Of a stretch of 37,117 nucleotides of DNA, positions 24,501-32,655 are shown one piece after another. The notes beneath the pieces are model-generated. The model saw nothing but the letters and a program-made list of their open reading frames with translations, made no database searches and had not been told where the DNA came from. Location of the stretch: contig NZ_JAVBXX010000025.1 in the NCBI RefSeq assembly GCF_030824335.1, positions 1-37,117 on the forward strand. The letters run 5' to 3'. The translations under genes and the position numbers were made by a program. The first letter of the stretch is position 1; each line of letters begins with the position of its first letter. This stretch comes from Azonexus sp. Its GTDB lineage: Bacteria > Pseudomonadota > Gammaproteobacteria > Burkholderiales > Rhodocyclaceae.

Positions 24501-25038
24501 TTTCGGTACCGGTCAGTTCTTCCAGCAGTTCGGCGCGTTCGTTGGCGCTGGCATTCAGAAACGCTGCAAAGCCGCCCTGGGCAAGCAGCATCGACTTCGT
24601 GAAGCGCGGGAAGTCGAGGCCGGTGATCTCGGCGATGCGCTTCAGCTTGTCGTTGGTTTGTGTGCTGAGGATGGTGCCGTCGCCGGTGGCGAGTTCGACC
24701 TTGGGCGCCTGCAACGCGCCGTCGATCTTGTCGCGCGACCGGCGCTGGCTCCAGAAGGCGCGGTAGACGGCGCCCTTGACTTCAAACTCGACCTCGGCCA
24801 GACAATCGGCGGTGTGCCGCGTCATGATGTCGTTGTCGGACGCCGAGATGGTCTTCAGGCGCGGTGTCTGGTGATAGAGGGCGAGGCAGATGGCATCGAG
24901 CAGCGTCGACTTGCCGGCACCGGTCGGGCCGGTGATGGCGAACAGGCTGTTGTCGGTGAACGGCGGCTTGGTGAAATCGATGGTCCATTCGCCTTTCAGC
25001 GAATTGAGGTTCTTCAGGCGCAGGGTGAGGATTTTCAT
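21589..25038 (-). CDS. sbcC: SbcC nuclease subunit (SMC/Rad50-like ATPase)
   Basis: 1149 residues. Walker A GPTGAGKS (37-44) lies in the N-terminal ATPase lobe ([22 protein letters not shown]). Two very long Gln/Ala/Glu-rich coiled coils flank the zinc-hook CPLC at about 547-550 ([13 protein letters not shown]). The C-terminal lobe has the signature [21 protein letters not shown] and Walker B/D-loop [12 protein letters not shown]. SbcC with SbcD forms the SbcCD complex that cleaves hairpins and blocked DNA ends. The protein is intact. Its partner gene lies 2.3 kb upstream rather than adjacent. Two TGCGGTCGAC motifs lie in the coding sequence (23125-23134, 23776-23785), both read as Ala-Val-Asp. 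Confidence 0.95.
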   Translation of the reverse strand: MKILTLRLKNLNSLKGEWTIDFTKPPFTDNSLFAITGPTGAGKSTLLDAICLALYHQTPRLKTISASDNDIMTRHTADCLAEVEFEVKGAVYRAFWSQRRSRDKIDGALQAPKVELATGDGTILSTQTNDKLKRIAEITGLDFPRFTKSMLLAQGGFAAFLNASANERAELLEELTGTEIYGEISRKVFEQAREAKSQLDQLKARADGMELLSDEQRAAMQMEVARLDSQLADLQRRHQQTQSQRQWRLDLTQGEQEIKTAEVRQQEVDAALTAAAPELAKLAASEPAEALKPLHLQWQQAGTACAQSENELKTLHAERVTRQGEQFAQHLAAEHYSAQVAAQTQQALQQSQREAKQLDDFCTAHPQHAQLGERLGVWRQQFDQRAKLGRDLATQQQAQQKLEQEQAETARQLAAQNLAVDTANKAKTTADAALEKIQAEQNQRLAGQTLAELRAHWQREQANLARWQQREALAQRRRELAELQTTQAAQLQQGEQKIAAQEKLLITLREQHKELAGQVADKQKLLEQERRIQSLEQHRQQLQPGEACPLCGAHEHPAIAAYAALDVSATETALKEKQTALETLTQKGQQLRAEQAAAQATQKSGLEQQARTTLESARLQNEWQESIAELPANTLAVDAWQNAETLATARAAAEQAQTRLAARMQAADQGEQALNAARKTATDAAQALLNAGNQQKLLQQTTQANQTRQAEINKTLQAIAREQAELDARLVETLNEIPPDPATWLGERDGEWQHWQQTQKRRQELAALLVQQQERYDAAQTQAAQWAERRKNCPETPSPLGPASEFMVAEIPVTDDPATALTRSTNCIADLTQQLAAQQGRQTQLETNLAQQQKAFAEASTAWQTALAASPFADLAAYSTALLPAEERQRLLQLKETRQLAKQQAEAVLKAAREKLTRLQASADETPIPPLPELDETLTQLDTQRRQLSEQLGAQRALLTRDQEARQSQQALFAQIAAQTAETDIWQRLDSLIGSARGDKFRKFAQGLTLDHLLHLANGHLARLHGRYLLRRKSTGELELDIVDSWQGEVARDTRTLSGGESFLVSLALALALSDLVSHKTSIDSLFLDEGFGTLDSDTLETALNALDTLNASGKMIGVISHVEGMKERIPAQIRVEKGGGVGYSRLRI

Positions 25039-25136
25039 TCGGCTTGGCTTCGCGCCTGGGTAAGGGCATCCATCGAAGGGCCGATTTTACTGTTGGCGCC
25101 AGGCCGCAGGGGGCGTTAGTCGAAAAAAGAGGAGAT

Positions 25137-25991
25137 TCAGCGGCGGTTGGCCAGGGCCACACCGCAAGCGGCGATTCCGATACCCAGCCATTGGGCCGGG
25201 CCGATTTGCTGATCGAATAGCAACCACGCACAAATGGCGGCGGAGACTGGAACGAGGTAGAACAGGCCGGCGACGCGGCTGACTTCACCATCACGGATCA
25301 AAATCACCAGCAGGCTCACCGCACCTACCGAGACGACAACCGCCATCCAAAGCAAGGCGACAACGAATTCGCCTGTCCAGGTGATGGGCATATCTTCGGA
25401 GAACAGGGAAGCGATCAGGCAGGCTGCCGCACAAACCGCACACTGAATGGCGCCTCCAGAGAATGGATGCATCGTCTTGCAGCGGGATTTTTGATACAGG
25501 TTGCCTGCGCTTAGCCCGAGCAGCGCCACGACCGACAGCATCACTGGCAGCATCGTTGTGGCTTGCTCGCCGATACCTTCACGTAAGACCAGGAAGACGC
25601 CTGCCAGTCCCAGCAAAAGGCCTGGCCAGCGGTGTTGGCCGATGCATTCGCCGAGTAAACTGGGGGCGGCGACGGCAATCAGGATGGGTTGCAGGGCAAT
25701 GATCAGCGCAGAGGCTGCTGGTGCCAGACCCAGTGCGATACTGTAGAAAACGCCGGCCGAAAAAACACCCACGGTCAGGAAGCCGGCGTTGGCGATATGG
25801 CGATATTCCCGAACCTGGCTCGGCCAGGGCGCAGCAAACAGCTTGGCCAGGATTGCCAGCAAGCTTGCCGCAATGGCAAAGCGGAGTGCGAGAAAGGCGA
25901 AGGGTGGGGCATGCGGTAGCCCGAGTCTGGCGCCGACGAAGCCGGCACCATACAGGGCGACAAAGGCCAGAGCAGTTGGATGGAAAGGCAT
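25137..25991 (-). CDS. EamA/DMT-family transporter
   Basis: 284 residues from the ATG at 25991 (MPFHPTALAFVALYGAGFVG). About ten hydrophobic helices form two EamA repeats, with FAFLALRFAIAASLLAILA and ALIIALQPILIAVAAPSLLGE in the first and PVSAAICAWLLFDQQIGPAQWLGIGIAACGVALANRR at the end. DMT exporters move metabolites or amino acids; the substrate is unknown. The start is 10 nt from the end of the tautomerase gene, so the two form an operon, divergent from a LysR regulator. Confidence 0.85.
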   Translation of the reverse strand: MPFHPTALAFVALYGAGFVGARLGLPHAPPFAFLALRFAIAASLLAILAKLFAAPWPSQVREYRHIANAGFLTVGVFSAGVFYSIALGLAPAASALIIALQPILIAVAAPSLLGECIGQHRWPGLLLGLAGVFLVLREGIGEQATTMLPVMLSVVALLGLSAGNLYQKSRCKTMHPFSGGAIQCAVCAAACLIASLFSEDMPITWTGEFVVALLWMAVVVSVGAVSLLVILIRDGEVSRVAGLFYLVPVSAAICAWLLFDQQIGPAQWLGIGIAACGVALANRR

Positions 25992-26001
25992 TGCCGGCGG
26001 A

Positions 26002-26397
26002 TCAAGTGGATTGGCGTGCCGCCAGCCGGCTGGCCTGGGTTTTCCCGTCGTAGCCCCAGTCGGTGGCGGCGATCTCGCGGATGACCAGATAGCTGGCTTC
26101 GGGCAAAGGACCGCAAATTTCGCCGAGCAGCGCATGCAAGGCAGCAAGGAAGGCGGCTTTTTCTTCGGTGCTGTTGCTGCCGGCAGTGATGCAGACTTCA
26201 CCGTGACAGGGCTGCAACGCTGCAGCGGGTTTATCGCCGTTGATGAACCAGGCGTCCGCCGTGCATTCGATGCGGACAGCGGTGACTTCGGCGCGTTTGT
26301 GCAGCAGTTGCTGCAGCAATGCGGTGCTGCGGCTGGCGAGTTGCTGTTGGGCTTCAGCGGGAATCGTCTGGCCGAGGGTGAGGTGCAGGTAGGGCAT
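26002..26397 (-). CDS. Tautomerase-family protein (4-oxalocrotonate tautomerase/MIF fold)
   Basis: 131 residues starting at the ATG at 26397, so that Pro becomes residue 1 after Met removal (PYLHLTLGQTIPAEAQQQLA), the catalytic proline of this superfamily; AAGGAG lies 6 nt upstream. A second half (HGEVCITAGSNSTEEKAAFLAALHALLGEICG) repeats the beta-alpha-beta unit but has no second N-terminal proline, as in fused double-length members. The substrate is unknown. It is the first gene of a two-gene operon with the EamA transporter. Confidence 0.75.
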   Translation of the reverse strand: MPYLHLTLGQTIPAEAQQQLASRSTALLQQLLHKRAEVTAVRIECTADAWFINGDKPAAALQPCHGEVCITAGSNSTEEKAAFLAALHALLGEICGPLPEASYLVIREIAATDWGYDGKTQASRLAARQST

Positions 26398-26504
26398 CAC
26401 GTTCTCCTTGTCTGGATGGGGTGAAGTGACTGTACGTTGGCTTTCATTATTTTGAAAATTGATTAATATTGGTTATTAATATGAATTAAAAATAGGATTG
26501 TGCG
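26398..26504. promoter_or_regulatory. Divergent promoter region between the LysR regulator and tautomerase operon
   Basis: A 107-nt AT-rich spacer. ATTAATATTGGTTATTAAT (about 26463-26481) is a dyad of the T-N11-A kind that LysR-type regulators bind, placed to control both directions. Confidence 0.5.
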
Positions 26505-27395
26505 ATGTCGCTCCGCCATCTAGACCTTGATGCCTTGCGCGCGTTTGTCGCGATTGTTGAACAGGGCGGTTTTTCCATCGCGGCGGAACAGCTTGGCCGG
26601 ACACAATCCGCCGTCAGCCTGCAGATCAAGCGGCTCGAACAGACGCTGGGGCAGACCTTGTTGCAGCGAGTGCAGGGGCGCGTAGACGGGCCGACCGCCG
26701 AAGGCAATGCGTTACTGGCTTACGCGCGGCAGATGCTGCGGCTCAACGACGAAGCCTGCGCGATCCTGGCCCGCAATGCCGTGACTGGCAGCCTGCGGAT
26801 CGGATTGCCCGAAGAATTGATGGAGCAGGTGTTTCCCGCTGCGCTGCCGCTGTTCCGGGCGCGCTACCCAGGCTTGCGTTTGTCCGTTCTGGCGGAAGCG
26901 TCGATCTTGCTCCGCACTGCGCTGGCGGAGGGCAGGCTCGATGTAGCGATCTACAAGGATTGTAGTGAGGTCGTTGGCGGTGAGTTCGAGGTGCTGCGCG
27001 ACGAGCCACTGTGCTGGGTGGCCGGTGAGGCCTACCGCGATACCTTGCCAGCCGATGCCGGCGTCTTGCCATTGGCTTTGTTTGGTGAAAATTGCGTGTT
27101 TCGCATGGCGGCGACGGCGGCTCTGGCCCAAGCCGGTATCGCCTGGCGTGTGCATTATTCCGGTAGCAGCACGACCGGCTTGCGGCACGCGCTACGCCAC
27201 GGCTTGGGGCTGGGTGTCCTGCCCGAAAGCTTGTTGGGTGACGGGCTGCTGGCGGTTGATTCCTGTGCCGGTATCGCTTTGCCGAGCCTGCCGCGTTCTC
27301 GTCTGGTGGCCGCTTATGCTGGCGATAGCGTTGCGCCGGCAGCGCTTTGCCTGATTGCTGCGTTTGCCGAAAGCCTGCATCGACCGATGCGATGA
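26505..27395 (+). CDS. LysR-type transcriptional regulator
   Basis: 296 residues. N-terminal winged helix-turn-helix (about 5-64): LDLDALRAFVAIVEQGGFSIAAEQLGRTQSAVSLQIKRLEQTLG. A LysR substrate-binding domain follows, with GSLRIGLPEELMEQVFP, LDVAIYKD and LRHALRHGLGLGVLPESLL. It is divergent from the tautomerase-EamA operon, which it presumably regulates together with itself; the effector is unknown. It runs convergently into sbcD, 4 nt apart. Confidence 0.9.
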   Translation: MSLRHLDLDALRAFVAIVEQGGFSIAAEQLGRTQSAVSLQIKRLEQTLGQTLLQRVQGRVDGPTAEGNALLAYARQMLRLNDEACAILARNAVTGSLRIGLPEELMEQVFPAALPLFRARYPGLRLSVLAEASILLRTALAEGRLDVAIYKDCSEVVGGEFEVLRDEPLCWVAGEAYRDTLPADAGVLPLALFGENCVFRMAATAALAQAGIAWRVHYSGSSTTGLRHALRHGLGLGVLPESLLGDGLLAVDSCAGIALPSLPRSRLVAAYAGDSVAPAALCLIAAFAESLHRPMR

Positions 27396-27399
27396 GCTT

Positions 27400-28617
27400 T
27401 CATTCGCTGTCGGTCAGGGCCGCGACAACGGCGCGGTAGCGTTCATTGAGCGCCGCTTGCATGTCGTCACCCAACGCCTCCTGTTGCAGGCGGCGGGCGA
27501 AGACGTCGTGCGGGCTGAGTTCGTCCAGCGTTTCGTTGGCTTCTGCCTGCAGGCTGGTCGCGGCGTTGCCACGTTGGCGGCGGATGCGCAGGACTTCGAC
27601 CGGCCAGCCTTCAGTCAGCGCTTCGATGCGCGCCGGCAGGTCGGCCAGGTAGTCGTCGTCGGCGACGGTGACTTCGAGCCAGGCCGGGCATTCACGCGTG
27701 CCTTCGGCGGCCGCTGCGCCGATGGCACCGGCCAGGGTTTCCAGGTTGCCGCTGATCGCGACCATGCCTTGAAAGCGTGGCACCGGCAGCACGGTGACCG
27801 CTTGCAAACCGTCGCTGTCGAGGTCGACCAGCAGCATTTCCTTCTGCTGCCTGGCTTCGTCAAAACCGAGCGGAATCGGCGAGCCGCAATAGCGGATGTG
27901 CTCCAGCCCGCCGACTTTCTGCGGCCGGTGGATGTGGCCAAGCGCGATGTAGTCGGCCGGCGGGAAGGCGCTGGTCGGGAAGGCTTCAAGCGCACCGACG
28001 TAGATTTCGCGCACCGATTCGCTGCTGCTGGCGCCGACCGTGGTCAGGTGGCCGGTGGCGATGATCGGCAGCTTCATTGCCAGCACGGCCATTTTTGCCC
28101 GGGCGGCGGCGTCGACCGCAACATAGTGCTGTTGGATCGCTTGTTGCAGCGACTGCTGCTTGTCCTCGGCGCTTTGTCCGGCCTGGCTTTGCAGCACGTC
28201 GCGCGGGCGGACGAAGGGGATGGCGCAAACGATGCAGCCGGGTTCGCCGTTGCGCTGCGGCAGCACGATCACTTGCGTGGCCGGGTCTTCATGTGTGGCG
28301 GCGATCACCGTGGTCCCCAGGTGTGCCAGCAGTTCGCGGCTTTCGCTTAGTGTTGCGACCGAGTCGTGGTTGCCGCCGAGCAGCAGCAGCGCGACGCCGG
28401 CCTGGTTCAGGCGGACGACGAGTTGGTTGTACAACTCGCGGGCGTAGCTGGGTGGCGTGCCGGTGTCGAAGATGTCGCCAGCGATGATTACCGCATCCAC
28501 GTCCTGCGTTGCCACCTGTTCAAGCAGCCAGCCGATCAGCGCCTGATGTTCGGCCTGCCGGCTCTTGCCCATGAAGTGCTGGCCGAGGTGCCAGTCGGAG
28601 GTATGGAGGATGCGCAT
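27400..28617 (-). CDS. sbcD: SbcD nuclease subunit (Mre11-like)
   Basis: 405 residues with all metallophosphoesterase motifs: MRILHTSDWHLGQ, IIAGDIFDTGTPP, LGGNHDS, ATGHLTTVG, and ALGHIHRPQ. It is the catalytic partner of SbcC (exo/endonuclease on hairpins and protein-blocked ends). Its usual tandem sbcD-sbcC arrangement is broken here by three genes. A GTCGACCGCA motif is embedded at 28111-28120, read as Ala-Val-Asp on the coding strand. Confidence 0.95.
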   Translation of the reverse strand: MRILHTSDWHLGQHFMGKSRQAEHQALIGWLLEQVATQDVDAVIIAGDIFDTGTPPSYARELYNQLVVRLNQAGVALLLLGGNHDSVATLSESRELLAHLGTTVIAATHEDPATQVIVLPQRNGEPGCIVCAIPFVRPRDVLQSQAGQSAEDKQQSLQQAIQQHYVAVDAAARAKMAVLAMKLPIIATGHLTTVGASSSESVREIYVGALEAFPTSAFPPADYIALGHIHRPQKVGGLEHIRYCGSPIPLGFDEARQQKEMLLVDLDSDGLQAVTVLPVPRFQGMVAISGNLETLAGAIGAAAAEGTRECPAWLEVTVADDDYLADLPARIEALTEGWPVEVLRIRRQRGNAATSLQAEANETLDELSPHDVFARRLQQEALGDDMQAALNERYRAVVAALTDSE

Positions 28618-28709
28618 GCCGGGCTGCTGAATGGGAAAGGGCGAAGTTTAAACGGCAAAGCGCCTTTGTCGCAGTGGGCATTGTTTGCGCTCGCCCGGCT
28701 GTTACAGCC

Positions 28710-29588
28710 TCAGCTTGTTTGCGTCTTCCCGGAACTGGCCGAGTAACGTTCGCTGACGAAACTTTCAACGGCTTGCAAAAAGCTGTTGCCCGAGTATTTG
28801 CCGGCTAGTTCGCGCGCCTTGCCGAGGAATTCGTCTTCGCTGATCCCGGCGGACTTGGCCAGGCCGAGCCAGATGGATTGCGGGAAGGGCGTGCTGGTGG
28901 TTTCCGGCATGCTCAGCTTGGCTTCCTGCCAGCGCTGCTTCCATTGGTCGGGAATTTTTCCGGCGCGTTCCTGTTCGAATTGCGCCATTGTCGCCTTGTC
29001 CTTTTGCCATTGTTCGGCTTCGCTCAGCGGCGCAGCGCTTGATGCTGGCGTCAGCCTGGCCATGGCCTGGGAGATGTCGACTTCGCGCTGTGCGTCTTCC
29101 ATCGTCATCGGCGATTTCCAGCCTTCGCTCTGGACGGCCATGATCAGGCGGAAATAGGGGGTTATATCGGTGCCTTCGGTACTGGCGGCATGGGCAGCGT
29201 GCATTTCTTGCTTGATCTGCTTGAGGAGTGCTTCGTTTTCCGGCAACAGGGGCAGATTGCCCAGGCCCGGCGTGGCGCTGCTACTGCTGTTGCCACTAAT
29301 ACCCGGATTGGCCTGAAGCCGGGCCTGTGCTTCGTCGAGAATATCCTGCGGAAAAACCCGGTTCTGTTCGGCCAGTATCGACTGGCGGACGGATTCCGGG
29401 ATGGCGATGCCGCCCTCCCTTGCCGCTGCCTGCCGGGCTTCATTCGAGATATGCACTGTCGTGCTTTCGCTCGTTGGTGCGCTGCTTGTGCCTGCCGTGC
29501 TTGGCTTGCTCGCTGCACTGGCGCTCGTGCTGCGCACTGCGCTTGCGGCGTTGGCGGCGTAAAAAGATGTGATGGCCGTGATGCTCAT
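28710..29588 (-). CDS. Hypothetical protein, possible distant relative of the 'VSISDAAR' family
   Basis: 292 residues; GGGAGGACAACA precedes the ATG at 29588. A Ser/Ala/Thr-rich N-terminus (MSITAITSFYAANAASAVRS) leads to TTVHISNEARQAAAREG, resembling the VSISDAARA motif of copies 1-3, at about 47-63. The body is helical and charged, and WLGLAKSAGISEDEFLGKARELAGKYSGNSF closes the chain. There is no lipobox, clear signal peptide or catalytic motif. Relationship to the tandem family rests only on the short motif and its N-terminal placement. Not recognised. Confidence 0.55.
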   Translation of the reverse strand: MSITAITSFYAANAASAVRSTSASAASKPSTAGTSSAPTSESTTVHISNEARQAAAREGGIAIPESVRQSILAEQNRVFPQDILDEAQARLQANPGISGNSSSSATPGLGNLPLLPENEALLKQIKQEMHAAHAASTEGTDITPYFRLIMAVQSEGWKSPMTMEDAQREVDISQAMARLTPASSAAPLSEAEQWQKDKATMAQFEQERAGKIPDQWKQRWQEAKLSMPETTSTPFPQSIWLGLAKSAGISEDEFLGKARELAGKYSGNSFLQAVESFVSERYSASSGKTQTS

Positions 29589-29740
29589 TGTTGTCCTCCC
29601 GTCTGAATCTTCTGCTCGTGGTGGAGTGCAATTGCAATATCAATGCCATGTGGAAAAAATGCCCCATGTTTTGGTGCCGAGCCTTATCCAGCAAGGTTGG
29701 GGCGACAAGCCGTTACGTTCCGAGGTACGGAAAAGCGGCA

Positions 29741-29790
29741 ATTTTTACGGTCGACCGGAAAAATTCCCTGTTTATAACGGGTTGACCGCG
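29741..29790. repeat. TGCGGTCGAC-family hairpins (degenerate)
   Basis: ATTTTTACGGTCGACCGGAAAAAT (29741-29764) is a near palindrome around GGTCGACC; 17 nt further a second half-copy, TTGACCGCG, begins at 29782. The element lies past the 3' end of the RNA methyltransferase gene (minus, ends 29838). Confidence 0.65.
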
Positions 29791-29837
29791 AAAATCGGGA
29801 GGCTGGCATTTTGTGCCGGCCTCGGTCGTGATCCGCC

Positions 29838-30332
29838 TTAGTCGGCCTTGACGCGCCAGCCGCCGGCTTTGAGCATGCGGTCGTAAAGCACGACATTGAC
29901 GGTGGCCGCGAGATTCATGCAGCCGTGCGTCGGGATGTAGATGATGTCCTTGCACCAGGACGTCACATTCTTTTTCAGGCTGCCGTCTTCCGGGCCGAAG
30001 ATGTAGAAGGCGCGTTCCGGGTGCTGGTATTCGGTGAGCGGCTTTGCATCCGGATGGATTTCGATGGCGACCGGCGTGCAGCCGAAGGGGATGACCTGTT
30101 GCAGATCATCGACACCGATCAGTGGTAATTGCAGATGGACCTGTTTGGTATCGGTGCGGAACTCGGCCGCCCGTTCGTAGCGTTTGCCGGTGTAAAACAC
30201 CGAATTGACGCCGTAACAGCCGGCTGCGCGCATGATGGCGCCGACGTTTTCCGGGCCTTTCGGGTTGTACAGTCCGATGCAGGCATAGCCGGTGCATTCG
30301 CGGACGGCCTGGTTTCTGGTGATGGTTTGCAT
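29838..30332 (-). CDS. SpoU/TrmH-family RNA 2'-O-methyltransferase
   Basis: 164 residues with the three SPOUT motifs: NPKGPENVGAIMRAAGCYG, YIFGPEDGSLKKNV, and IPTHGCMNLAATVNVVLYDR, which form the trefoil-knot SAM site. There is no N-terminal RNA-binding extension, so it is a minimal SPOUT enzyme of about TrmL size. It methylates a ribose in tRNA or rRNA; the exact target cannot be told from sequence. Confidence 0.85.
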   Translation of the reverse strand: MQTITRNQAVRECTGYACIGLYNPKGPENVGAIMRAAGCYGVNSVFYTGKRYERAAEFRTDTKQVHLQLPLIGVDDLQQVIPFGCTPVAIEIHPDAKPLTEYQHPERAFYIFGPEDGSLKKNVTSWCKDIIYIPTHGCMNLAATVNVVLYDRMLKAGGWRVKAD

Positions 30333-30432
30333 GGTTCTTTAACGTGGATTCAGGGTAAAGGCCTTGTGTTGAGTAGGGTCTTGTTGCTTAATGGCTTGCG
30401 TTCCATCAACAACTCACGCAGTCATTCCCATC

Positions 30433-30768
30433 ATGAGAAAACCAACGCTTTATCAAAGTATCAAGGCCAAGCGCCGTAGCCAGTCTATGGTGATTGGCGT
30501 GACCTGGTATACCCCGGAGACCTGGGCCCAGGTCAAGGCGACTGCGGTCGACCCCGAATGTTTCGAAGATTCCTTCGAGAAGTGGAAGACGATGGCCGTT
30601 GCCGCCCGGCGCAATTTTCAGCGTTCCGGCGTGATGGCGCTCGAATGTCAGATCGTTCCTGAAGAGTTTTTTGCTTGGTGCGTGCAGAACGAACGGCAGA
30701 ACGATTCGACGGCACGCGGCGAGTACGTTTCGGAAAAGCTGAGTGCTGCCCATGACAGCAAGGACTGA
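30433..30768 (+). CDS. Conserved-looking small hypothetical protein
   Basis: 111 residues from the ATG at 30433 (MRKPTLYQSIKAKRRSQSMV). The earlier in-frame start adds residues without coding character. Basic head; then GVTWYTPETWAQVKATAVDPECFEDSFEKWKTMAVAARRNFQRSG and a body ending SEKLSAAHDSKD. No domain is recognised. A TGCGGTCGAC motif (30543-30552) encodes the Ala-Val-Asp of TAVDPE. Divergent from the RNA methyltransferase. Confidence 0.6.
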   Translation: MRKPTLYQSIKAKRRSQSMVIGVTWYTPETWAQVKATAVDPECFEDSFEKWKTMAVAARRNFQRSGVMALECQIVPEEFFAWCVQNERQNDSTARGEYVSEKLSAAHDSKD

Positions 30769-30782
30769 GGTTTTTGCGGCGC

Positions 30783-32477
30783 TCAGTTTTTTGGGGTGAG
30801 GCCGGTCAGGATCAGCATTGTTGCCTCATTGGCGACCACCGGGCGGGAGTACAGGAAACCCTGGATATAGCCCACGCCCATCGCCGCCAGGATGTCGGCC
30901 TGTTCCTGCAGTTCTACCCCTTCGCAGATGACATCCTGCTGCAGTCGCTGCGCCAGATGGACAATGGTTTCGACAAAGTGCCGGTCCGTGCCTTTTTCAT
31001 GCAGATGGCGTATGAATGAGCGGTCGACTTTCAGGGTATCGATCGGCAGGCGGTGCAGATAGGCGAGCGATGAGTAACCCGTACCGAAGTCGTCAAGCAG
31101 GATGCGGATGCCCATCGCCTGCAATTGTTCGAGCAGGGAAATGGCGCGCTCGGTGTCCTGCATCATTGCGCTTTCGGTGATTTCCACCTTCAGCGATTGG
31201 GCTGTCAGACCATTGTTTGCCAAGGCGTCTCGTACGTCGTCAAGCAGTTTGGCATTTAGTACCTGTTTGCAGGAAAGATTGACGCTGACCGTCAGATCCT
31301 GCGTGCCGGGCAGGGTGGTTTGCCAGTGCTTGAGTTGCCGGCAGGCTTCCTGCAGCATCCAGCGGCCGAGCGGGATGATCATGCCGGTTTCTTCGGCGAC
31401 CGGAATGAATTCGACCGGAGAAATCAGGCCTTTCTCCGGGTGGTTCCAGCGCACCAGCGCTTCAAATCCGGCGAGTGTGCCGAGTTTCAGGTTCACGATG
31501 GGCTGGTAGTAGGCTTCGAACTGGTTGTGCTCCAGTGCGTGGCGCAAATCCATTTCAAGTTCCATGCGGCGTACCGCCTGGTCGTGCATGCCTTTGTTGA
31601 ACACCATGTAGGCGCCGCCGCCCAGTTCCTTGGCGCCCACCATGGCCAGGTTGGCATCGCGCAGCATGGCCTCCGGCAATTGGTATTCCTCGCCTTTGAC
31701 CACGATGCCGAAGGAAATGGTGCTGAATACTTCATGTTCGTTCAGCATGAAGGGCAATTGCAGTTTTTGCAGAATGCGGGTGACGACATGCAGGGTCGAA
31801 CTGACGTCGCGGATGTCTTCGAGCAGGATGCCAAATTCATCGCCGGCCAGCCGGGCCACCATGTCGGTCGGTCGGATGGTATTGCGGATCAGGTTGGCGA
31901 CGCTGGTCAGCAGCATGTCGCCCATGCGATGGCCGAGGCTGTGGTTGATGACCTTGAAGCGATCAAGGCCGCAATGCAGTACGGCAAACTGCATTTCCTG
32001 GCGCCGCTCGGCACGACGAAAAGTGTGTTCGAGGCGATCGAGAAACAAGCTGCGGTTGGGTAAACCGGTCAGACCGTCGACAAACACATCCGGCAGATGG
32101 GGTTCTTCGGGAGAAAGGTGTACGGCCGTTTCGTGGGCAGAAGCAAAGAAGAGGCCGGATTCCGCCTCGAAGCTCAGATTCCAGACTACGCCCAGATAGC
32201 CGCCTTCCTTGCGATAGCAGCGGCTGGAAAAACGTTGGGTGGGGGCTTCCTCGCTCATTTTTGCCAGGCGTTCCTGGCATTCGGCGCGATCATCTTCATA
32301 CAGCAGATCAAAAAAGCAGTGCTGTTCCAGTTCACCAAGGTCATAACCCAGTGCTTCAACCCAAGCGTCGCTGATCATGTTCAAACGCCCTTCCTTGTTG
32401 AAAACCAGCAACAAGGTATCCGGCAACTTCAGGAAGGCGCTGGATAATGGGGCAGGATCGTTTCGCGGTCGGTACAT
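30783..32477 (-). CDS. PAS-GGDEF-EAL protein
   Basis: 564 residues. PAS domain about 10-115 (LLLVFNKEGRLNMISDAWVEALGYDLGEL). GGDEF domain about 135-300 with the altered signature AGDEF (RLAGDEFGILL) and a DGLTGLPNRSLFLDRL entry motif. EAL domain about 318-555, with FEALVRWNHPEKGLISPVEFIPVAEETG, VEITESAMM, and LLDDFGTGYSSLAYLHRLPIDTLKVDRSF, all intact. It is expected to break down c-di-GMP; cyclase activity with AGDEF is possible but uncertain. No membrane segment. Divergent from pilU, whose pili are a plausible c-di-GMP-controlled output (inference). Confidence 0.93.
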   Translation of the reverse strand: MYRPRNDPAPLSSAFLKLPDTLLLVFNKEGRLNMISDAWVEALGYDLGELEQHCFFDLLYEDDRAECQERLAKMSEEAPTQRFSSRCYRKEGGYLGVVWNLSFEAESGLFFASAHETAVHLSPEEPHLPDVFVDGLTGLPNRSLFLDRLEHTFRRAERRQEMQFAVLHCGLDRFKVINHSLGHRMGDMLLTSVANLIRNTIRPTDMVARLAGDEFGILLEDIRDVSSTLHVVTRILQKLQLPFMLNEHEVFSTISFGIVVKGEEYQLPEAMLRDANLAMVGAKELGGGAYMVFNKGMHDQAVRRMELEMDLRHALEHNQFEAYYQPIVNLKLGTLAGFEALVRWNHPEKGLISPVEFIPVAEETGMIIPLGRWMLQEACRQLKHWQTTLPGTQDLTVSVNLSCKQVLNAKLLDDVRDALANNGLTAQSLKVEITESAMMQDTERAISLLEQLQAMGIRILLDDFGTGYSSLAYLHRLPIDTLKVDRSFIRHLHEKGTDRHFVETIVHLAQRLQQDVICEGVELQEQADILAAMGVGYIQGFLYSRPVVANEATMLILTGLTPKN

Positions 32478-32655
32478 GCGTTATGAATAGGGTAAGCAGT
32501 CGCTCATTATGTATCAAACCTTGCCCCAGTATCCAAGAGGCAATAAAGTTTTATCCCTGTTGCAAGAGATGGGGCTTGAAGGTTAACCTCGGGCCAGTTT
32601 TGACGGGGTGGCCCGGAATAGCCGTCATGTGGCAGCGCATATCCATGAGGTAAAA

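Noticed and set aside
23929..25119. 396-codon plus-strand open frame opposite sbcC
   Set aside because: Shadow of the SbcC coiled-coil and ATPase coding sequence; no domain of its own.
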